Assembly: GCA_949358305.1 (NCBI GenBank)
Contig: OX442315.1
Span: 17,758,427 to 17,822,426, forward strand
Length of the DNA stretch: 64,000 bases
Source: Strigamia acuminata
Lineage: Eukaryota; Arthropoda; Chilopoda; Geophilomorpha; Linotaeniidae
Direction of reading: 5' to 3'
In this document: piece after piece, positions 33,200 through 42,748 of the stretch
Layout of the letters: every line of letters begins with the position of its first letter
Numbering within the stretch: the stretch's first letter is position 1
Position numbers and translations under genes: made by a program
Notes under the pieces: model-generated
What the model saw: only the letters and a program-made list of their open reading frames with translations
Databases searched by the model: none
What the model was told of the DNA's origin: nothing

Positions 33200-34122
33200 T
33201 TTGCAAGTAAGCTTGTAATCGGATCGGATAGGATCCGCACATCCGCGGATCGGGTCGGTTCGGATGCGGATGCGGATTCTTTTAAATGATCCGCCTGCGG
33301 ATTCGCTTGCGGATCGGACGGGTGGCTAATCCGCGCAACCAATCCGCGGATCGGATTGGCCAAATCCGCGGATTGATTCGAACAATCCGCAAATTTTTTT
33401 TATTTTGTTAAAAACGAGAAAATAAACAAAAAAAAGGCCAACCGGCGCACGCAGCGACTAACAAACAATCAAAAAGGCCTAAACACCTGCCTTTTTCTCG
33501 TCCACCGATCACGACCACACCCCTGTACACCTTTTCAGCGGGTCTGGCTAATCGTAGGGCGTAAGGCGTAGGGCCTACGTAGGGCCTACGCTGTCGATCG
33601 TCGATCGTCGCCTGACGCCCGAGGTCGCAAGCGCGACCTGTTTCTCCGACTCTTCCCACCCAACAGCACCGGCGAAGACATACAGGTTTGTAATGGTGAC
33701 GGGAGAACAAGAAAAAGGCGGGTGTTTAGTCGCCCGGTTCGGTTTCGGTCTTTTTCGATCGTTTATTCATCGCTGGCTGCGTGCGCCGGTTGGGCTTTTT
33801 TTTGTTTATTTTTTCGATTTTAAGTAATTTTGAATGGGGAATTTAATTGTTCAAGCAGGGAGTTGTGTCTGTGTGTTGTTTGCGCCGAAATTAGGGGAAA
33901 AAAATAATAATTAAAAAAAAAAAAAAAAAAAAAATTGATCCGCAATTGATCCGCAATCCGCGGATTGATGGCGGATCGGATGCGGATCGGATGCGGGTAT
34001 GCCGACCTGGGCATGCGGTTCGGATGCGGATCTGCATTTCTCGATCCGCACTAATTTCGGATCGGATGCAGATTTACCTGAAACCGCATCCGATCCGATC
34101 CGATTACAAGCTTATTTGCAAG
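33200..34122. mobile_element. hAT-like non-autonomous DNA transposon (907 bp) with 8-bp target duplication
   Basis: The 8-bp direct repeats TTTGCAAG at 33200-33207 and 34115-34122 flank a 907-bp body (33208-34114). Both body ends read TAAGCTTGTAATCGGATCGG and on to 22 matching bases, inverted. The duplication fits the hAT preference nTnnnnAn. Both subterminal arms (about 33215-33390 and 33935-34110) are packed with variants of GGATCGGAT and GCGGAT in both orientations. The centre (33400-33900) is more GC-rich than the flanks and has no transposase ORF. A 22-base A-run sits near 33912-33934. Superfamily assignment rests on the duplication length and pattern only. Confidence 0.85.
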
Positions 34123-35400
34123 CATCATCTTCACTTCACCTTCATCTTCTTGTTACGCGTTAATCCCACTCATAAAGGCAAGAATCATTAACACGATCAA
34201 AGTGAAATACGCACTTTTCATCTAAGAAATAAAAAAAGAGATAGAAACACATCAAATTAGACGTCACAGCCGCCAACAGTTTGGACAGGAGATGAGTTCA
34301 ACTCGTTCCATCACTTGATCCCATCACCCAACTTTACTGCCTCAATACCGGAGGAATTTAACAGCGCTTTTCCTTTTCCACATTTCTGTTAAAGATTTAG
34401 AATCAAGTGCCAAGCGAATATAAAAACATTGGGTGCACTTTGCTGTTTGCTTCACTCAATTTATGATGTAAGAAAAGAGAAAGCTTTTAATGGTCAAATC
34501 AATTTATACCTTCCCGAAAAGAAAAATCAGCCAATGAATCTCGAATAACAACCGTAACCGTAATTTATTGAATTCACATTTCGAATAAAGAAATTATAAA
34601 AATAATGATTGATTATATCGGATTAAATTGTTACTGTAAAAAAAGATTTTAGCCTCTGGTAGATAAATGATGTAATTGCGTTTGGTTCGCCACACAATGA
34701 ACACATTAGCTTAACGAGGCCCAATATCCGCGGGCCTTCGGGCAGAAATACAAATGGTTTTTTCTCTTCTTTTCCTTTTTTAAAAAACAGATTACGACAT
34801 CTTTTCATCATTTTCCATCGTATAAAAATTGCATAAAAAGAAGCGAAGAGGAAAATAAAATCTCATTAGTGAATTTTAAGTGAGCCTAAAATGCAAATGA
34901 CGACATAAATCATTCGATATTAAACTCATCAAGTCCGTTTTCATTTAATTAACTTTCTTTTCCCATCTTTAACCTTCATCTTGATTCCTCATTCATTACT
35001 TGCTTCACATTCAAACTTACACTCACTTAATGACTTTCTGGTGAGTTTACGTGAAATATTTGCACCACTAATTACGTGATAAGAACACTTTGATGGTATA
35101 GTATTCAACGGAAAGAACGTTAACAGATTACGTCTTTAATATTTATTTCTTTTATCGTATTTAAAATTAGTTTAAAGAAAATTAAAAAAAGAAAGAAAAA
35201 GAAAAAATTTAAATATTTATTTGGTCCGAAAAAGGCAATTTAATTTAGCAGCAGCCGCCTCTTCATTCCTCTCAGGTTATTAGCGAGAGCAAAACACAGT
35301 CTTAAGTCCACGGCGCCCAGGTGGGTGGCGGGGGTGGAAGGGCAGCTCCACCATGCGCGTGGAGCGAGATTCACCTAAGCCGGATGCTGCACACCAATAG
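34123..35400. other. Intergenic DNA upstream of the EFLamide gene
   Basis: Mostly AT-rich with no coding exon recognised. A short GC-rich patch at about 35305-35390 (CGGCGCCCAGGTGGGTGGCGG region) precedes the neuropeptide promoter and may belong to its control region. Confidence 0.4.
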
Positions 35401-35415
35401 CAAGAAAAAGTGGGA

Positions 35416-35568
35416 GTGACGTATTGCAATGACGTCAAAAACCGGACCAACAATGTGTGCCACTGCGGTCACAAAGGTGCAATAGTGATCTTTATAGGAC
35501 CACACGATTAGTCGACCCCAGAGAGAGCAGCAGTCCGTGACCATCACTCACTGCGAGGCAAGCAACAG
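35416..35568 (+). promoter_or_regulatory. EFLamide gene promoter with CRE and TATA, plus 5' UTR exon
   Basis: A palindromic cAMP response element TGACGTCA lies at 35430-35437, with a half-site TGACGT about 13 bp upstream. A TATA-like TTTATAGG at about 35491 lies some 55 bp downstream, at the right distance for a start near 35520. The non-coding first exon ends at 35568 with a strong donor (CAACAG/GTAAGT). It would splice to the acceptor at 36130, just before the start codon. CRE-TATA layouts are frequent in neuropeptide genes. Confidence 0.65.
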
Positions 35569-36135
35569 GTAAGTGCAGCAAACAAATTTAACCCGTACAC
35601 TTTTGTTGAAATTTATAGTTGTTGTGTGGTTACTTAGGTGTAATCAAGTGTGATTATACATGTTTGTGTGGTGTTTTGTATGCGCAGAATACGAATTTCC
35701 AATTAAACAGTTGTTGTCAGTGTCGCTTTTCTTGTAATTGATTCTCAATGCTTCGCTGAAAAGCCCAACCTTCAGGCGGAGTTTTTTTTAAAAACCACTC
35801 TAAGTTTTACTTCATTTGATTATTTCAATACCTCAGTTGGGGGTAAATATTTATATTTAATTTTTCAACTGCGCTTTTTCTCTAAAAATCTTTTGTTTTT
35901 ACTAATAAAAATTTTAAAAAATGTCGTTTAAATGAAACAAACAATTGCTACGCGATTTGTTTAACAAAGTTTGTCAGAATGTTCTTTACATTTGGTTTCC
36001 GTCCATATTGAAACTTCAAATTGACGTATGTTTTGTTTTCCATATGGAAATTCATAAAACCATCTGTAAATCGGTATCTTTTTAACATTATTTATTTATT
36101 TATTTAGTTATTTATTACTTTTATTTGCAGTTTAT

Positions 36136-36592
36136 ATGATGAAACTACTTTGCATCGACCCGTCGTCATTCATCTTCGCTTTCTTACTCTTATCTCTCAT
36201 CCCTTTGACTAATCTCGCTTCCAGTCAGGAAATTGAAGGTGTTCCTGAAAGTTACGGTAAATTAAAGTTCAAATGACGCAGAATCAATTTCGTAACAAGT
36301 GTTGACGATTTCTCGGTTTTTGCGTTTTCCTTTTTTCTTATCAGGAATGGATTCCTCCACGTTAAAACGCAGTGCACGTATTTCCCAAGAAGATGTTTAT
36401 CGAATGTTTGTGCTGCTCAATAAAATAAAGGACAGGGGTGGAATCAAACGAATCGGATCTGAATTCATCGGAAAAAGATATTCTCGACCGGAAGATATTG
36501 AAAAGAAACTCGGTTCGGAATTTCTGGGCAAGCGCGTCATCGGTTCAGAGTTTTTAGGAAAACGCTCACAGAGATCGCAAGATGAGAATTAA
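36136..36592 (+). CDS. EFLamide (TRH-like) neuropeptide precursor
   Basis: A secreted precursor of amidated peptides orthologous to thyrotropin-releasing hormone in protostomes (EFLGamide/EFLamide). Two coding exons (36136-36256 and 36345-36592, phase 1) give 122 residues. A hydrophobic signal peptide covers about residues 12-30 (FIFAFLLLSLIPLTNLASS). The C-terminal half carries three peptide units followed by Gly amidation donors and dibasic sites: KR-IGSEFI-GKR, KK-LGSEFL-GKR and VIGSEFL-GKR. The mature products would be IGSEFI-amide, LGSEFL-amide and VIGSEFL-amide, closely matching crustacean GSEFLamides. A conserved-looking spacer (ISQEDVYRMFVLLNKIKD) sits between signal peptide and peptides. 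AATAAA follows at about 36677. The IGSEFI variant with Ile for Leu is atypical. Confidence 0.92.
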
Positions 36593-37380
36593 AATTTATA
36601 AATCCAATACAAAAATTAAATTAGAATGTATATTTTAAAATCACCTAGAATATCTTGCCCATATCAAAATATTGAAATAAAAAAAATAAATTAAGAAATG
36701 CTGTTCATTTTAAATAAGTCGCTTTGTGTCTATTTGACACCATTCAATTTTACCATACCAAAATGTAAATAAAGAAATATTAAGTGCATTCGCGATAACT
36801 ATTCACTTTGTCACGGACGTGCGCTTTAGATTTGCTAATTTTTCTCTTTTCCTTCACTCTACATTTTTCTCTACCTGCACATGCCTACTTGAGCGCGAAC
36901 TTGTCCAAACTTCCAGTTTCTAAAACGGAGATCGTGACAACTTTATCATCGATTCGAAGCAAACACTCTTAAAAGTTTAGAAGATAAACATCCGGCATAC
37001 CGAAGCGGAAACGACATGCAGTCATTTTTAATTATTTTATTTTATTTTAATATTAATTTTATCAGAAAATTTAATTTGTTAGCGCAGCACAGCAAAGCCC
37101 AAGAAAGCAAAAATAAACAATAAAAACATTCGACTGAAATGATGTTCATTAAATAAATTGCGTTATATCTCTCAATTAGATCATTTCAATCGTTTTAAAA
37201 CTTTTTCATTAATTGATTCAGCAATTACAAAGACCAGGTGTGTGGCCAAATTGGTCGTGGTTGTTCGTGACATGTTATAACAAGTACACTAGTGTCACTT
37301 CCATTTGACACGGTGTCCGAAACACCGTTTTGACCACCAACAGCGAACTGATTACGTGTAAACAACTGTCTCTGACCAAT
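36593..37380. other. 3' flank of the EFLamide gene
   Basis: AT-rich DNA with the neuropeptide gene's probable poly(A) signals (AATAAA near 36677 and 36768). I see no other coding sequence. Confidence 0.45.
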
Positions 37381-37397
37381 TTTTCAACAACAGTAAT

Positions 37398-37453
37398 TGT
37401 TATATACCGTAATCTCCACTACCATTAGACAAACCGTTAAAAGAGAGAGTCAG
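37398..37453 (+). promoter_or_regulatory. Possible TATA promoter and short first exon of an unidentified gene
   Basis: TATATA (37401-37406) is followed about 25-30 bp later by CCATTAGAC and then by GAGAGAGTCAG/GTAAGAA, a strong splice donor at 37453/37454. No downstream exon was found; the small LTR element begins 148 bp further on. It may be a real 5' UTR exon or chance. Confidence 0.3.
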
Positions 37454-37601
37454 GTAAGAAACAAAAGTGCTATTAGCAGCAAATGATTATAAAGATCATA
37501 AAAGTGATATTAAATCACGAGCAATGAGATTTTTTACCAGGATAAGACCATCCCTGGTCCGTAATCAACTAATCATCATAATATCAAATTTATGATTCGG
37601 T

Positions 37602-37866
37602 TGTAAACTATCTCAAAGCTGAGACTAGCTGACCCGAAATTACCAAGACACAACTACAAGCTCTAGTTAACTTCAAGTCTGCTTTTATTAACAACAATTC
37701 TTCTTTATATATCGCGCTGGTCAGCCCTGATTGGCTGACCACAAGGAACAGCCCCCGATTGGCTGTTTTACCCAAAAACGTCTATCGGACATATTTGTGC
37801 ATGTCTGCCCGCCCTCTGGTGACGTATTGTCGCCCGTCCTCTGTCTCGAACCCGAAAAACTCCACA
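37602..37866 (-). repeat. 3' LTR (left copy) of the small LTR element
   Basis: 265 bp, identical by eye to 39617-39881. It contains TATATA around 37711 and AATAAA-type sequence on the minus strand (from CTTTTATTAACA on plus) at about 37680-37692. Confidence 0.88.
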
Positions 37867-38141
37867 CTCGGTCATCCGACTGAACGTCGGCGTCCTCGCC
37901 GACGCCTCGTCCTCTGCTCCCGACATTGCGTCGTCCTTGAACCTCCATTTTCTCACCCGATCACTTGATTTGAGTTTCGTACGCCAAATTCGATTCGTCT
38001 TGTTTTCAACTCGTTGTCTGCGCTCTTCCTCCTCGTTCGCTTTATCCTCGTGTCCCGTTTTTCGATTCTCTACGCCTCTCGTGGGTTGAATCAATACCAC
38101 CCCTTTCTCCGTTTGCGTCCTCGTCGCATCGCTATTTGTCC

Positions 38142-39413
38142 TTATATCGCTCTGTCGCTTCTCGTTCTCCCGTCCTGAGTCGTCGCCATCCGATCTCGCA
38201 TCGGTCCCCGCCTTCTCAATCTCTTCGCAATCTCTAGGCCCGTGTAAATCTCGTCGACTCCACTCAAATACGCGCCTATTTCGTCCGCTTCGGCGTTTGA
38301 ATTCGTCCTAACTAGTTCGGCCTTCGTTTTGTCTTCTTCGGCCTGGAAATCGCGTCCATCTCCATCGTTTTCCTCTTTGTTTTGAATCGTTTCGTGTCGC
38401 GCTTCTCTGCACGGCAGAAGCTCGTCCAACGCGTCGTTTACGTCCAATTTCTCCGGTCCAAGTCCAACTCCGCCGTCGTCGAGTTCATCCAACCCCGCGA
38501 TCAATTCGTCTTGCGTTTCGTTCGCCTCTCCATCTCGAATCATCTCGTCTTTGTTATCCAATTCACCGCCAACCTCGTCGCTCATCTCCTTCGGATCCGC
38601 AACAAACTCTCTTTTCTCCACGTTAAATTTGTTCGGTTGCGCATCCAACTTTTCCGACTTCGTATCGTTTGGGATCGCATCAACTTTGTTTTGATTTCCT
38701 TCGCCCGCATCGTCGTTGCGATCCGTCGTGATCTCATCTTTGCTTCGAATCGACCCAATCACATCTTCGTTTCGGCTTGTCTCGATCGCGTCTTCGTTTT
38801 TATCTGCTGCGATCGCATTTTCGTTTCGGTCCGCCTCGTCATTTTCTCGAATTATCTCAACTTTTTCCCGAATCGTCTCAATCGCATCTCCCTTTTGATT
38901 CGTTTCTTCTACGTCGTTTTCGTCTTCTTCTTCGTCTTCGCTTTCTTCTTCGACGATTCCTGCTTCCGCACTCATCGCTCGTCGCAATTGACATATCATA
39001 TCAATTTTAGTTCTTGCTGGCACAATGTTGCGGGCTTGCAACAATGGCTTTATATCTCGGATCTTCAATTTCAATTCGTCGTCGTTCCATTCTTTGACTG
39101 TTGGATATTCTCCATGTTGGATCTTCTCTAAAAATGCTTCTGATGCGGTCCTCTTTTCGTTCGTAATCTTCTTAACACGTGGTAACTTTAGCGCGTTCTT
39201 AACTTCTTTCGGTTCGTTCTTTATCGTTTTCATCATCTTCAGTATCATCTGCGTCGTTTGGTCCGCACTGAACACGTCGTTCGCTGTTGGTCGTACGATC
39301 TCTTCTTCTTTCGTCCCTTTTTGCATCGACTGGTGCAAAATTTCCGTCCATTCGTTAGATGTTGGACTTTCTCCGCGTAGAATTTTCTCAAAAACTGCTT
39401 TTGCTCCGGCCAT
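38142..39413 (-). CDS. Acidic SAP-like ORF of the small LTR element (Gag-like or accessory)
   Basis: 423-residue ORF, ATG at 39413, about 200 nt inside the 5' LTR. I do not recognise a family. Two copies of a short unit occur: AVFEKILRGESPTSNEW (residues 6-22) and AFLEKIQHGEYPTVKEW (92-108). A SAP-like helix-turn-helix follows (ELKLKIRDIKPLLQARNIVPART, 113-136, then MICQLRRAM), a fold that binds DNA or chromatin. From residue 155 on the protein is highly acidic and low-complexity (EEESEDEEEDEND, repeated NEDxIE-like units). The position is that of gag, but I see no capsid or zinc-knuckle motif. Plus-strand ORFs over the same span are frame shadows. Confidence 0.75.
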   Translation of the reverse strand: MAGAKAVFEKILRGESPTSNEWTEILHQSMQKGTKEEEIVRPTANDVFSADQTTQMILKMMKTIKNEPKEVKNALKLPRVKKITNEKRTASEAFLEKIQHGEYPTVKEWNDDELKLKIRDIKPLLQARNIVPARTKIDMICQLRRAMSAEAGIVEEESEDEEEDENDVEETNQKGDAIETIREKVEIIRENDEADRNENAIAADKNEDAIETSRNEDVIGSIRSKDEITTDRNDDAGEGNQNKVDAIPNDTKSEKLDAQPNKFNVEKREFVADPKEMSDEVGGELDNKDEMIRDGEANETQDELIAGLDELDDGGVGLGPEKLDVNDALDELLPCREARHETIQNKEENDGDGRDFQAEEDKTKAELVRTNSNAEADEIGAYLSGVDEIYTGLEIAKRLRRRGPMRDRMATTQDGRTRSDRAI

Positions 39414-39616
39414 CTCGTAGTTCGGCTAACCTTGGTAACACGTGTTTATTCGGCGAATCGTCTCTTGATTCCCGAACCGTCCACGCGCTATTTGCTACCC
39501 GAATTTCGCTTCTGCCGCCGAAAACAATCGCCTTCTACTTTCGTCTACTTTCGTCTACTTTATCGTCGCATAAAGTCCATCTATCGTCGCATCGGATCCT
39601 TCTATCCCACTTCTGA

Positions 39617-39881
39617 TGTAAACTATCTCAAAGCTGAGACTAGCTGACCCGAAATTACCAAGACACAACTACAAGCTCTAGTTAACTTCAAGTCTGCTTT
39701 TATTAACAACAATTCTTCTTTATATATCGCGCTGGTCAGCCCTGATTGGCTGACCACAAGGAACAGCCCCCGATTGGCTGTTTTACCCAAAAACGTCTAT
39801 CGGACATATTTGTGCATGTCTGCCCGCCCTCTGGTGACGTATTGTCGCCCGTCCTCTGTCTCGAACCCGAAAAACTCCACA
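39617..39881 (-). repeat. 5' LTR (right copy) of the small LTR element
   Basis: 265 bp, identical by eye to 37602-37866. It lies next to the putative tRNA-Leu primer binding site (39604-39616 on plus), which orients the element leftwards. Confidence 0.88.
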
Positions 39882-40247
39882 CTGTATTTGATAATTTTTT
39901 GATTTAGATTGATCTGTTATGAACATTACTGCTGCATCATATTTATTTCTTACGTAGATGAATTTTTTTGGGCGCCATAACCCAGAAACTAAGTATGCTT
40001 TCGAACTTTTATTTCAGGATTTGTTTTCCTCATTTAAAATTTAAAAGTTAAATGTTAAAGTGCATTAAATTAACCAATATCGAATAAAAATATCTATGTT
40101 TGTTTGTCTTACTTGTTAGTTTGGTTATGTTTATCTACAGCCTTGCGAGTTTGCATATGCATTTCACAAACAAATAAAATCAAATGTCATAGAAAATCAC
40201 TAAGCTTTTAGGTAAACAACAATATAAATTCCGAATTTACGCGGAAT

Positions 40248-40362
40248 TATTACGTGACGCAACACGTCCGTATTACGTGATGCAACACGTTCGTATTACG
40301 TGACGCAACACGTTCGTATTACGTGACCCGACACGTCATTTTTACGTGTAGCAACACGTGAT
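40248..40362 (+). repeat. 23-bp tandem repeat, five copies, upstream of the FLYWCH-like ORF
   Basis: Consensus TATTACGTGACGCAACACG plus TTCG. Copies start at 40248, 40271, 40294, 40317 and 40340, the last two more diverged. Each unit carries TTACGTGA and ACACGT, giving about ten ACGTG-type cores (bZIP/bHLH-PAS-like sites) within 115 bp. The array runs straight into a TATA box. Confidence 0.9.
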
Positions 40363-40369
40363 ATATAAA
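40362..40369 (+). promoter_or_regulatory. TATA box before the FLYWCH-like ORF
   Basis: TATATAAA lies directly after the tandem repeat and 54 bp before the ATG at 40423, leaving room for a start site about 25-30 bp downstream and a short 5' UTR. Confidence 0.6.
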
Positions 40370-40422
40370 CAGATGTCAAAAACCATTCTTAACTCAAAAG
40401 TTAAAGCAAACAAATCATTAGA

Positions 40423-40986
40423 ATGTGTAAAACAATGCCAGCCACAATAGTTGAGGGATTTCGAAAGGGTTCAAAGCTTTTTTTGATAAATGGCTTGTTG
40501 TTCCGAAAGGATGGACACCGGCTGTTGAAAATGCACCTACGGTGCATCGACAAAGCATGTACTGGGCGAGCAGTATGTAACTCTGAAACATTAATGGCTG
40601 AGGTGACTGCACATCACAGCAGCCGCCATGTCGACGCTCCGGCAGCAATTGCAAACCGGCGAGTGGCTGCCGCTGTCAAACGCAAAGCGGAAGAAGAGCC
40701 CTCTGAAAGTCTAAAAAATATTTTTGATGTGGCACTGGCCCAAGAAGGTGCAGCCACCATCACATACCGGCGTATGGAGCCAACAATGAGTAAAAGGCGG
40801 AAGCTTGCATTGCCTGCAACCACGCGGGCCGCCACTCGGACTCGGCGTGCCAATGTGGTGCCAATCGAGGTTGTGGCAAGAGTGGCTGATCTAGCTCAGG
40901 CACAAGGGGAGTCAGGGTCAGAGGGTGCAGCTCAAGATGCAGGACAACAAGAAATGTGTAGATTGTCTAATGGAGAACAGAATTAG
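40423..40986 (+). CDS. FLYWCH-like zinc-finger protein, single exon
   Basis: 187-residue intronless ORF, ATG at 40423. Residues about 12-70 fit a degenerate FLYWCH finger: FRKGSKLFLINGLLFRKDG, then HLRCIDKACTGRAV and a closing HHSSRH. Candidate zinc ligands are C41, C46, H64/H65 and H69. The YW of the usual YWRC is replaced by HL. A basic nuclear-signal-like patch (SKRRKLALP, about 126-134) and an Ala/Arg- then Gln/Glu-rich tail follow. FLYWCH domains occur in DNA-binding regulators and at the N-terminus of Mutator-like transposases. No transposase follows here, so it is either a domesticated/stand-alone finger or a fragment. Its GC content is higher than the flanks. Confidence 0.65.
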   Translation: MCKTMPATIVEGFRKGSKLFLINGLLFRKDGHRLLKMHLRCIDKACTGRAVCNSETLMAEVTAHHSSRHVDAPAAIANRRVAAAVKRKAEEEPSESLKNIFDVALAQEGAATITYRRMEPTMSKRRKLALPATTRAATRTRRANVVPIEVVARVADLAQAQGESGSEGAAQDAGQQEMCRLSNGEQN

Positions 40987-40989
40987 TCA

Positions 40990-42480
40990 AGTTGCCCTGT
41001 GCGCATGCATAATTTTGTGCTTCCTGCACTGCGCACACTAAAAGGAGGAATCCAAAGTGCCTCTACTGTAGAGCGGATGTGCAGTCTGTGAAAACTATAG
41101 AGTTTTAAAGTAAAGTGAAGTGAAGGACTTTTTCCGAATTGTCCCCAGCTGTGGAGACACGTGACATTGGGTTTTTGACCTTTTTATTTTTTCCTCGTTA
41201 TTTTTCTTAGAAATCCCTCCCTAAAAAGGAATTCCTTTTTGTATAACAATAGAAAAAAAGTCCGTGTAAATTTTGCAACCACAGATCGTGTTTTTCTCCC
41301 ACAAAAATCTACATTCATCAAATTGCGATAAATTTTAAGCTGAACGAAATGAACTTGATTTGAATTACAAGAGGTGATGATAACGTTTCAAAAAGAACGA
41401 ACTTACAACATGTTAATATTAAAAGAGTTAAAAAGAAATGAAGTAACATTTGAATGAAAATAAAACTTAATAAAATAAATAAAATGCTTAGGCCTAAATG
41501 GTTTTTATCCAAGTATTTATTTATTTATTTTTTAATTTAAATTCAAGTAAGGGTTCTGCACTGAATTTACATTCCATCACGAGTACTTTATGCTTCAACG
41601 GGCATCTATAATTTATAGCTTTGCATTGACCAACATATGAATATTTGATTAGTGACTTGCTCGTTCCACTGATGATTTTCGTGCATATTCCCATCATAAA
41701 AATTATGACAGAATCATCATCCGTACAAACCGAAAACAAAACCAATGCCATGAAAAAATGAATAAAAAGAAGAAAAAAAAATCATTATAATTTTTTTTAA
41801 TTACCGTAAACAGCTTAAATTCACTTTCAATCCACTAGATGGCGGCATCAACTAACCCCATAATTCCAAACCAAACGCATAATTTAGAAACTTTAAAAAG
41901 ATCAAACGGCAATCCAATTCCAACACACAAAAAAATGTCGAAAAATCAAAATTTCTGTCGAATTATCTGCTGATTACATTTGATTTCCCACTTTTCAGCA
42001 CATATCCCGCTCTCCTACTCCAATAAAAAAAGTCGTTTCCGAAAAATACATTTATAGCTGCGCTTTTTCTTCGTCAAGGCGTTTCTATTTCAATTGGCCT
42101 AAGGTAGAATGAATCAATCACGACTGCTTCTTTAGGTGATGTTTCCTGAACTATTTTTTTGCTTCCATCAGAGGGGAGTATAAGTCAAATAATGCGATTT
42201 TCAACTACCAAACTCACTTCCCTCGCTGCTAACTCCATTGGAACGCCAGCTCTTTTCCACAGCGCTACACGTGACAGGAAGCAACACAATTAACCTAATA
42301 TTGGATTCCACTAATATCGGGTCAACAGAAGATCAATCCAAATTCACTCAATAAATAAAATTCAAACGACAAAAAATAAAAATACAATTCATCAATCCAA
42401 AAAAAAAATTTGATCATTTTTTTCAACACGAATCAACATGTGCCCCCATAAAAAAAAACTTTATCTTCACTATTAAACTT
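40990..42480. other. AT-rich intergenic DNA
   Basis: I see nothing coding that I can support. It lies downstream of the FLYWCH-like ORF and upstream of the GC-rich patch. Confidence 0.4.
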
Positions 42481-42484
42481 GATC

Positions 42485-42748
42485 CTAGCATCAGGCGAAT
42501 GCGGCGCCATCCCGCGCTCTTCCCACCCTCTGCTATCGAATGCTGGCATACACTGACGTCATACTCAGAGCACAACCCGGGAAGCGCACGCGCTCTGCCG
42601 GGCGGGAGTGTCGCCAAACACAGGGAATCGAGCGATGTGGTCAAAACGTGCGGCCGCCTTTCCTCGTGGCTCCCGTCAAGCGACCGTTTCGGCCGTGAAT
42701 GCTTTCCAATTGTGGATATCGCCACCCAAACCATCAACAATAGTGCAG
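42485..42748 (+). promoter_or_regulatory. GC-rich patch with CRE and splice donor: possible promoter/first exon
   Basis: A CG-rich island stands out in AT-rich surroundings. It has a palindromic CRE TGACGTCA at 42554-42561 and ends with GTGCAG/GTAAGAAA at 42748/42749. An ORF from ATG 42635 (MWSKRAAAFPRG) runs in frame up to the donor. A pyrimidine-rich acceptor (CTCGTCTCTTCAG) at 43201 would splice it, in frame, to an ORF ending at 43507. I do not recognise the product; the exon may equally be non-coding. Confidence 0.35.

Larger units (their letters stand above)
37602..39881 (-). mobile_element. Small non-autonomous LTR retrotransposon, minus orientation
   Basis: Two 265-bp direct repeats (37602-37866 and 39617-39881) that look identical bound a 1750-bp interior. 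On the minus strand each starts TGTGGAG and ends GTTTACA. Directly inside the right-hand (5') LTR the minus strand reads TCAGAAGTGGGAT, matching the complement of the tRNA-Leu(CAA) 3' region just short of the CCA end. This is a probable primer binding site. The only long ORF is at 38142-39413; there is no RT, RNase H or integrase. Flanks (TCGGT on the left, CTGTA on the right) do not form a target duplication. Identical LTRs indicate recent movement using enzymes supplied in trans. Confidence 0.85.

Noticed and set aside
37721-38100. Basic ORFs between the acidic ORF and the 3' LTR as a nucleocapsid or pol remnant
   Set aside because: They run into the LTR, lie in different frames and show no zinc knuckle or enzyme motif.
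38382-39131. 249-residue plus-strand ORF rich in Arg/Phe/Val
   Set aside because: Mirror frame of the acidic minus-strand ORF; its composition is what the antisense of Asp/Glu/Asn codons gives.
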